Of a stretch of 64,000 bases of DNA, positions 58,229 to 64,000 are shown in pieces. Origin of the DNA: Austwickia sp. (GTDB lineage: Bacteria; Actinomycetota; Actinomycetes; Actinomycetales; Dermatophilaceae). The translations under genes were made by a program, and so were the position numbers. Within the stretch, counting starts at the first letter, position 1, and the number at the start of each line of letters is the position of its first letter. The stretch is from assembly GCA_016699675.1 (NCBI GenBank), contig CP064985.1:868001-932000 (forward strand). Direction: 5' to 3'. The notes under the pieces were generated by a model. The model did not search any database and had not been told where the DNA came from. It worked only from the letters and a program-made list of their open reading frames with translations.

Positions 58229-60073
58229 ATGGGACTGTTGACTCCGCCGCGAGGCGGCGCACGACGTACGCGGCTGGTCGCGGCGGGCGCCGTCGGGGCC
58301 GTGTCGATTGCGGCGCTGGTCGTCGGGGATTACACGGGGGGCCCGCACGGCGGCACGGCGTCGCTGACGCAAGCCACGTCTGCGGCGACCGGCACGAGTT
58401 CGAGCGCGGCAGCAGGGGGTTCGGCGGGCTTGCCCGGCGCGCCCGGCAAGCCGAGGCCGAGCGGCACGCCCGACGAGGCGGCGGCGCAGACCCAGGCCGA
58501 TCCCCCGATCGACGGCCTTCCTACCCCGGAGGAGCTGGCTCGCGCCCGCGCCGACGTTGCGAAGCTCTCCCCCGCCGCGTTGGCGGGACAGGTGCTGGTG
58601 ATCGGGTACGACGGCAAGGGCACCGGCAACGCCGCCTCCCTGATGCGCGCCTCCGGCGCGGCGGGCGTGATCGTCTTGGGCGGGAATGTGCCTGTGGCGG
58701 CGGCCGATCGGGTCCCCGCCATGCAGAACTTGGCGGCCGCCGCGACGGCCGAGTTGACGCGGACCGGACGCGCCTGGCCGGCGCTCGTCGGGGTCGACCA
58801 GGAGGGCGGGATCGTCACCCGGCTCGCCGAGCCCCTCACGCCGTTCCCGGCGCCCATGGCGGTCGGCGCGGCGGGCGACCCCAAGCTCGCCCGCGCCGTC
58901 GCCGAAGCCTCCGGGCGGGAGCTGCGCGCCGCAGGCTTCACGATGACGTTCAGCCCCGCAGGCGACGTCACCGACGGGCGCGACGCGGTGATCGGAACCC
59001 GTTCGCTCGCAGGCGAACCCGAGCTCGCGGGCCGGATGGCGGTGGCGATGGCGCGCGGGTACGCCGACGCCGGGATCGTCTCCACCGCCAAGCACTTCCC
59101 CGGCCACGGGCGGCTGCGGACCGACAGCCACGTCGACCGGCCGGTGCTGTCCGGGTCGCTGGAGTCGCTGCTCGCGCGCGACCTCGCGCCGTTCGCGCGA
59201 CTCGCCGCCGCCGGGGCGCCCGGGGTGATGGCCGGGCACGTGGTCGTCCCGGCCGTCGACCCCGCCGCGCCCGCGACCCAGTCGCGTCCCGTGCTGACCG
59301 GGCTGTTGCGGGAGCGCTTTCGGTACGGCGGTCTCGTCGTGACGGATTCGATGGGCATGGGGGCGATCTCGCGGTACGCCGAGCCCGGCCCCGCCGCCGT
59401 CGCCGCACTGGCCGCCGGCGCCGACGTGGTCCTGAAGCCGGAGAACCCGGTGGCCGCCCGGGACGGCATCGTCGCCGCGATGGCGTCGGGGGCGTTGCCG
59501 CGGCCGCGGGTGGAGGAGGCCGCGGCCCGGCTCGTGGCGACCCTGCGGCACGCGGCGGTCCGGGCGCGCCCGACGCCGGGCGCCTCGGGCACCGACGTCC
59601 CGGTGTCCGCCGCGATCGGTGGCAACGGTGCTGTGGCCGCGGAGCTGGCCCGGGGTTCCATCGTCCAGCTCGGCGGCACGTGCGGTGCGCCGCTGGTCGG
59701 CTCGGCGATCACGATCGAGGGCGGAGAGGCGGCCGATCGAGCGGCGCTGGCCGCAGCCGCCCGGCGGGCCGGTTTGCGGGTGACCGGCGGGGCGGGACAG
59801 GGCGTCACGCGGGTCGCGCTGGTGGGTGCGCCGGCGATGTACGCCGGTACGTCGTACGCGGGCACCGCCAGAGCGACCCGTGGCGATATCACCGTGGGCC
59901 TCGACAACCCCACCTACCTCGGAATGGCCCGCGCTGATATCGCGAAGGTCGCGACGTTCGGCCGGACGACGGCCACCTGGGACGCGCTCGTGGCGGTCCT
60001 GCAGGGTCGCGCGCGGGCGACCGCGAAGATGCCGATGTCGATCGACGGCGCGCCGGCGGGGTCGGGCTGCTGA
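58229..60073 (+). CDS. Exported GH3 glycoside hydrolase (NagZ-like beta-N-acetylhexosaminidase)
   Basis: A 614-residue protein. A basic N-terminus with a hydrophobic helix (RLVAAGAVGAVSIAALVVG) indicates export or anchoring. The GH3 barrel (about 110-430) has VGVDQEGGIVTRLAEP, the NagZ catalytic loop KHFPGHGRLRTDSHVD with its Asp-His pair, and the nucleophile Asp in VVTDSMGMGAI. A further ~170-residue C-terminal domain follows. It would remove GlcNAc from cell-wall fragments or chitooligosaccharides outside the cytoplasm. It is divergent from the RDD operon. Confidence 0.92.
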   Translation: MGLLTPPRGGARRTRLVAAGAVGAVSIAALVVGDYTGGPHGGTASLTQATSAATGTSSSAAAGGSAGLPGAPGKPRPSGTPDEAAAQTQADPPIDGLPTPEELARARADVAKLSPAALAGQVLVIGYDGKGTGNAASLMRASGAAGVIVLGGNVPVAAADRVPAMQNLAAAATAELTRTGRAWPALVGVDQEGGIVTRLAEPLTPFPAPMAVGAAGDPKLARAVAEASGRELRAAGFTMTFSPAGDVTDGRDAVIGTRSLAGEPELAGRMAVAMARGYADAGIVSTAKHFPGHGRLRTDSHVDRPVLSGSLESLLARDLAPFARLAAAGAPGVMAGHVVVPAVDPAAPATQSRPVLTGLLRERFRYGGLVVTDSMGMGAISRYAEPGPAAVAALAAGADVVLKPENPVAARDGIVAAMASGALPRPRVEEAAARLVATLRHAAVRARPTPGASGTDVPVSAAIGGNGAVAAELARGSIVQLGGTCGAPLVGSAITIEGGEAADRAALAAAARRAGLRVTGGAGQGVTRVALVGAPAMYAGTSYAGTARATRGDITVGLDNPTYLGMARADIAKVATFGRTTATWDALVAVLQGRARATAKMPMSIDGAPAGSGC

Positions 60074-60155
60074 GCGTACGGTGACGTCACCAGCCAATTC
60101 GCGCCGACCACCGGGGCTGGGTAACATGTGAGGTCGTTGCGCGGGAGCGCGACCT

Positions 60156-60231
60156 GCGCCCGTAGCTCAACGGATAGAGCATCTGACTACGGATCAGAAG
60201 GTTAGGGGTTCGAATCCCTTCGGGCGCGCCA
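60156..60231 (+). tRNA. tRNA-Arg (ACG)
   Basis: Acceptor GCGCCCG pairs with CGGGCGC. The D arm contains AGCTCAACGGATAGAGC, and the anticodon stem TCTGA/TCAGA encloses CTACGGA, giving anticodon ACG. The T arm has GGTTCGAATCC and CCA is encoded. Its A34 is the substrate of TadA. Confidence 0.97.
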
Positions 60232-60871
60232 ACCAACATCCCAGGTCGGACCCAGATCACCGGTTCCGACCTCTCTACGTTTTGACCCTCTTGCCAACGG
60301 CTTTGCTCACACGGGCCCCCCCTGCCGACCTGGTGGCGGAGCGACCGTGGGTGCTACCGCAGTTCAAGCCTGTGGGCTCTGATCCTGCGCTTGGGCACGT
60401 GAATCCGATGACCCTGGCCCAGCTCATCGTCTCCCGGAGGCGTCGGTCCTCGACGCTGGAGGCGGTGCGCGTCTACGAGGCCGTCCCACCCCGGAGCGCT
60501 CCCCTGGTGCCACAACCTCATCGAGCGCGACTGTCAGTCCATCGAGGATCCGGTCGACTACTCCCGACCCTAATCGGCGCCCCCAGCGCCCCGGCTTGGG
60601 CGCCGCGGACGGCGTACGAACGATCGGGCTCACCCCTGTGAGGTAATCCTCAACAAGTGGTCCCCCACGTCCAGGTCCGTTGCCGAAGCTCAGCTCGTAA
60701 GGTGTGCAGCAAGCCCCGCCAGCGGTCGGGGACGTGTCGTCGTCGGCCCTTTACCCGGCCCGCCCCGTCCGTAGTCCGCGCACTGGGGACCGAGGCCGAC
60801 CTGCACAGACCGAGAGCGGACGGGCTCACGACGTACGACGTACGCAGACCCACGACACGAAGGGACACGCG
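60232..60871. other. 640-base gap between tRNA-Arg and pckG
   Basis: No convincing gene in either strand; long frames here have low coding character. The last ~60 bases hold short CGACGTACG repeats and the pckG ribosome binding site. No copy of the tRNA 3' end was seen downstream, so there is no evidence for an integrated element. Confidence 0.5.
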
Positions 60872-62695
60872 ATGACCGAAACCACGAAGACCCCCACCCA
60901 GGGAGGCACCACGCACGCCGGTCTGGCCGCTTGGGTCGACGAGGTCGCAGCCCTCACCCAGCCCGACAAGGTCGTGTGGGTCGACGGCTCTGAGGAAGAG
61001 AACGAGCGCCTGTGCCAGGACCTCGTCGACGCGGGCACGTTCGAGCGCCTGAACGACGAGAAGAAGCCGCACAGCTTCTGGTGCGCCTCCGACCCCAAGG
61101 ACGTCGCGCGCGTCGAGGACAAGACCTTCATCTGCAGCCAGACTCAGGACGGCGCCGGGTTCACCAACAACTGGATGGACCCCGCCGAGATGAAGGCCCT
61201 CATGACCGACCTCTACCGGGGTTGCATGAAGGGCCGCACGATGTTCGTGATCCCATTCGTGATGGGTCACCTCGAGGCCGACGAGCCCAAGTACGGCGTG
61301 GAGCTCACCGACTCGGAGTACGTCGTCATCAACATGCGGATCATGGCCCGCATCGGCGCGCCCGTGCTCAAGCAGATGGAGGAGACGAACGCGGCGTACG
61401 TCAAGTGCATCCACTCCGTGGGTGCGCCCCTCGCCGAGGGCGAGAAGTCGGCGGCGTGGCCGTGCAACGAGACCAAGTACATCAGCCACTTCCCCGAGAC
61501 CCGCGAGATCTGGAGCTTCGGCTCCGGCTACGGCGGCAACGCGCTCCTCGGCAAGAAGTGCCTCGCGCTGCGCATCGCGTCGGCCATCGCGCACGACGAG
61601 GGCTGGATGGCCGAGCACATGCTCATCCTCAAGCTCACGTCGCCCGAGGGTAAGACGTACTACATCGGCGGCGCCTTCCCGAGCGCCTGCGGCAAGACCA
61701 ACCTCGCCATGCTCGAGCCCACCATCCCCGGCTGGAAGGCCGAGATGGTCGGCGACGACATCGCCTGGATGCGGTTCGGTAAGGACGGTCGCCTGTACGC
61801 CGTGAACCCCGAGGCCGGCCTGTTCGGCGTCGCGCCCGGCACCGGCGCGGACACCAACAACAACGCCATGCTGACGATCGAGGCCGGCAACTCGATCTTC
61901 ACCAACGTCGCGAAGACCGACGACGGCGACGTGTGGTGGGAGGGCATGACCAAGGAGGCCCCGGCGCACCTGACCGACTGGAAGCGCAACGACTGGACCC
62001 CGGAGAGCGGCGAGAAGGCCGCGCACCCGAACGCCCGGTTCACCACCCCGGCGAAGCAGTGCCCGATGATCGCGCCGGAGTACGACGAGCCCAACGGCGT
62101 GCCGATCGACGCGTTCCTGTTCGGCGGCCGCCGCGCCGGCACCGTTCCGCTGGTCTACCAGTCGCGCGACTGGAACCACGGCACCTTCGTCGGGGCGATC
62201 CTGTCCTCCGAGACCACGGCCGCTGCGGCGGGCGCGGTGGGTGTCGTACGTCGTGACCCGATGGCCATGCTGCCCTTCATCGGCTACAACGCGGCCGACT
62301 ACGTGCAGCACTGGATCAACATCGGCAAGACCCACGGCGAAGAGGGCCTGCCGAAGATCTTCCAGGTCAACTGGTTCCGCAAGGACGAGAACGGCAAGTT
62401 CGTGTGGCCGGGCTTCGGCGACAACGTCCGCGTGCTCAAGTGGGTCATCGACCGCCTCGAGGGCAAGGCCGAGGGCGTCGAGACCCCGGTCGGCGTCATG
62501 CCCAAGCCCGAGGAGCTGGACGTGACCGGCCTCGACCTGACGCCTGAGCAGGTCGCCACGGCCGTCGCGTACGACGAAGAGGGCTGGAAGAAGGAAATCC
62601 CGATGATCGAGGAGTGGCTCGCCAAGTTCGGCGACAAGCTCCCCGAGGAGCTGAAGAAGGAGCTCGAGGGTCTGAAGCAGCGCGTCGGCGCCTGA
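60872..62695 (+). CDS. pckG: Phosphoenolpyruvate carboxykinase (GTP)
   Basis: A 607-residue enzyme that interconverts oxaloacetate and PEP with GTP at the gluconeogenic node. Motifs: GFTNNWMDPAEM, the kinase-1a P-loop GGAFPSACGKTNLAML with the reactive Cys, kinase-2 VGDDIAWMRF, the GTP-binding region FLFGGRRAGTVPLV, and NWFRKDENGKFVWPGFGDN. Length matches the GTP family. AAGGGA lies before ATG 60872. A hairpin follows the stop. Confidence 0.98.
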   Translation: MTETTKTPTQGGTTHAGLAAWVDEVAALTQPDKVVWVDGSEEENERLCQDLVDAGTFERLNDEKKPHSFWCASDPKDVARVEDKTFICSQTQDGAGFTNNWMDPAEMKALMTDLYRGCMKGRTMFVIPFVMGHLEADEPKYGVELTDSEYVVINMRIMARIGAPVLKQMEETNAAYVKCIHSVGAPLAEGEKSAAWPCNETKYISHFPETREIWSFGSGYGGNALLGKKCLALRIASAIAHDEGWMAEHMLILKLTSPEGKTYYIGGAFPSACGKTNLAMLEPTIPGWKAEMVGDDIAWMRFGKDGRLYAVNPEAGLFGVAPGTGADTNNNAMLTIEAGNSIFTNVAKTDDGDVWWEGMTKEAPAHLTDWKRNDWTPESGEKAAHPNARFTTPAKQCPMIAPEYDEPNGVPIDAFLFGGRRAGTVPLVYQSRDWNHGTFVGAILSSETTAAAAGAVGVVRRDPMAMLPFIGYNAADYVQHWINIGKTHGEEGLPKIFQVNWFRKDENGKFVWPGFGDNVRVLKWVIDRLEGKAEGVETPVGVMPKPEELDVTGLDLTPEQVATAVAYDEEGWKKEIPMIEEWLAKFGDKLPEELKKELEGLKQRVGA

Positions 62696-62711
62696 CGATC
62701 CAGGAAGCGCC

Positions 62712-62753
62712 CCGGTCCAGGGCCGGTCACCTTTCGTGGGTGGCCGGCCCTCG
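62712..62753 (+). terminator. Hairpin after pckG
   Basis: AGGGCCGGTCACC pairs with GGGTGGCCGGCCCT with one bulge, around a loop TTTCGT. It lies about 20 bases after the pckG stop and is a likely terminator. Confidence 0.7.
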
Positions 62754-62921
62754 GCGTCTGGGTGCGCGCAAGCCGCTCCGACGGCGACCGCACTTTTCCG
62801 ACGACAGCACCCGCTGCAGTGAGCGTTTTCGCGGGAAACCGGCGGTTTCCCGCGGGCGGGACGCGGCATGCCGTACGTCGTTTCCCCGCCGGCGCCCTCC
62901 GTCGGCGCCCGAACCTCGGGA

Positions 62922-63332
62922 TCAGCGGTTCGGGGGCACCTGGCCCTGACCTGGCGCTTGACCCTGGCCCGGCGCTTGGCCCTGCTGGCCGCCGACTTGG
63001 CCCGGCTGCCCCGGGAACTGGCGACTGTGGCCGCCTCGCGTCCCGCCCGGGCCGCCCTCTGCTCCAGCGCCGGCGCCGGCGGGGAGAACCGTCGATGCAG
63101 CCGCCGTACCCGCAGCGGCGAAGCCGATGGCCATCGCGGCCGCCACCGCCGTCTTCCGGCCGGACCAGCGCACCGGTCGAACCGCCGGCGCGGTCGACGA
63201 CTCCGCGATGGCCGCCACGTCGGGCGGCGTTGGCGGAGGGGTTGGCTGAGCCGACGGAGCGGTTGGCTGCGCCGGCGGAGGGGTTGGCTGCGCCGCCGAC
63301 GGGACGTACGGCGGGGGTGTGGGGCGTTCCAT
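62922..63332 (-). CDS. Pro-rich/Gly-Gln-rich single-pass membrane protein
   Basis: A 136-residue protein. The N-terminus is Pro/Ala/Gln-rich (repeats like AQPTPPP), and a basic patch RPVRWSGRKT precedes one membrane helix (AVAAAMAIGFAAAGTAAAS). The tail is Gly/Gln/Pro-rich (QAPGQGQAPGQGQ). It has low complexity and no known family. It is divergent from the response regulator, so an envelope-related partner role is possible. Confidence 0.6.
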   Translation of the reverse strand: MERPTPPPYVPSAAQPTPPPAQPTAPSAQPTPPPTPPDVAAIAESSTAPAVRPVRWSGRKTAVAAAMAIGFAAAGTAAASTVLPAGAGAGAEGGPGGTRGGHSRQFPGQPGQVGGQQGQAPGQGQAPGQGQVPPNR

Positions 63333-63541
63333 GGCAGGGCTCCTCGCTACTCTGGCGTCCCGCGTCGGGCGTGCATCCACGGGCGAGACGTTGTCCTTAC
63401 GGTCGGCTCGAATGCTGTCCGGAGGCTGTGGTCGACGCAGGAGACGACTGGGAACACCGTCGTCCGGAACCCGAAGCGCTCACAGGGAAGCCACAGGAGC
63501 GCCCTAGGGAACGCGAGGGGTCCTGTTCTCTAATGGGATCC

Positions 63542-64000
63542 ATGAGCACTCCCGCACCCACGCTGAGCCGCGCCGACGGTTCCCCGGTCCGCGTCCTGGT
63601 CGTCGACGACGAGGCCAACATCACCGAGCTGTTGCGGATGGCGCTGCGCTACGAGGGCTGGCAGGTCGAGACCGCCGGCACGGGCCTGAGCGCGGTGCGG
63701 ACCGCCAAGGAGTTCGCACCCGACGCCGTCGTCCTCGACATGATGCTGCCCGACTTCGACGGCATGGAGGTGCTGCGGCGGATGCGCGCCGAGGATCCTG
63801 GCGTACCGGTCCTCTTTCTCACCGCCCGCGACGCCGTCGAGGACCGCGTCGCCGGGCTGACGGCGGGCGGCGACGACTACGTGACCAAGCCGTTCAGCCT
63901 CGAGGAGGTCGTGGCGCGGCTGCGCGCGCTCATGCGACGTACCGCCGTCGCCACCAACGAATCGAGCTCCCTGCTCGTCGTCGGCGACCTCACTTTGGAC
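63542..64000 (+). CDS. OmpR-family response regulator, 3' end outside window
   Basis: 153 residues are visible. A short leader is followed by a complete receiver domain: VLVVDDEANITELLRMALR, phosphorylated Asp in VVLDMMLPDFDG, LFLTARDAVEDRV, and Lys in YVTKPFSLEEVV. The linker and the first strand of the winged-helix domain (LLVVGDLTLD) come next, and the window ends there. A histidine kinase gene probably follows. It resembles MprA/CseB/TcrA-type actinobacterial regulators. Confidence 0.93.
   Translation, partial: MSTPAPTLSRADGSPVRVLVVDDEANITELLRMALRYEGWQVETAGTGLSAVRTAKEFAPDAVVLDMMLPDFDGMEVLRRMRAEDPGVPVLFLTARDAVEDRVAGLTAGGDDYVTKPFSLEEVVARLRALMRRTAVATNESSSLLVVGDLTLD

Noticed and set aside
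60282..60641. A 119-residue plus-strand frame downstream of tRNA-Arg
   Set aside because: Composition is Pro/Arg/Ala-rich without motifs and codon bias is not gene-like.
60156..60871. tRNA-Arg followed by a long gene-free gap, as at an integrated element
   Set aside because: No integrase and no repeated copy of the tRNA 3' end were seen, and pckG follows as normal chromosome.
60650..62869. A 739-residue minus-strand frame
   Set aside because: Antisense shadow of pckG, a known effect in high-GC genes.

Overview
The window is very GC-rich (roughly 70% or more by eye). It has strong GC3 bias, short intergenic gaps, many GTG starts, GTP-dependent PEP carboxykinase, DUF222-HNH (13E12-type) genes, Pro/Gln/Gly-rich RDD membrane proteins and XRE/NarL/OmpR regulators. 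Together these point to an actinobacterium, most likely in or near the Micrococcales; I cannot name the genus from sequence alone.

Positions 1 to about 35,700 are mostly ordinary chromosome. In order they hold: the 3' end of a fused CitX-CitG gene; a VIT-type metal transporter; Mug DNA glycosylase; a degenerate EAL protein; a dienelactone hydrolase; a methyltransferase; DUF1697 and thioesterase genes; a membrane-anchored pseudo-exonuclease ending in a retroviral-type zinc knuckle; tRNA-Ser(CGA); tadA and upp (divergent); a NarL two-component pair; a GNAT/acyl-CoA-synthetase fusion; an ABC-2 exporter; a bPH2 protein; a VOC protein; a cobalt/nickel ECF transporter (CbiM with PDGLE tail, CbiQ, CbiO) behind a Nur-like palindrome; an APC permease; nnrD plus a histidine phosphatase; an amidase with a small partner; a DUF222-HNH gene; a cluster of zinc-ribbon membrane proteins; a beta-lactamase-fold lipoprotein; and a secreted protein.

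Positions 35,900-42,000 form a decayed toxin-antitoxin/defence-like island. It contains hicAB with a leaderless-type promoter, a convergent HicB-like HTH antitoxin, a 3' fragment of an AAA ATPase, a PIN-domain gene broken by a stop codon and an IS5-family element, and a RelA/SpoT-domain gene split by an IS256-family element. A large repeat-containing secreted protein (42,409-45,417) follows. It shares its C-terminal module with the secreted protein at 34,601-35,743.

Positions 47,400-53,700 are a second accessory stretch. Uma2-family (DUF820) genes of two subtypes form two A-B pairs on either side of an HTH-MNT/HEPN toxin-antitoxin operon. One extra B copy is a fresh pseudogene, and a second DUF222-HNH gene follows. 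From 54,000 to the end the content is again chromosomal: an orphan sugar-binding-type lipoprotein, three translationally coupled RDD proteins, a GH3 (NagZ-like) hydrolase, tRNA-Arg(ACG), pckG, a proline/glycine-rich membrane protein, and the start of an OmpR response regulator cut by the window edge.

Beyond the genes, three repeated non-coding signals stand out. One is a two-copy hairpin-bearing intergenic element (23,668 and 42,207). The second is an 11-mer, GTCATCCCTGG, in front of three exported-protein genes. The third is a conserved promoter block before two zinc-ribbon proteins.
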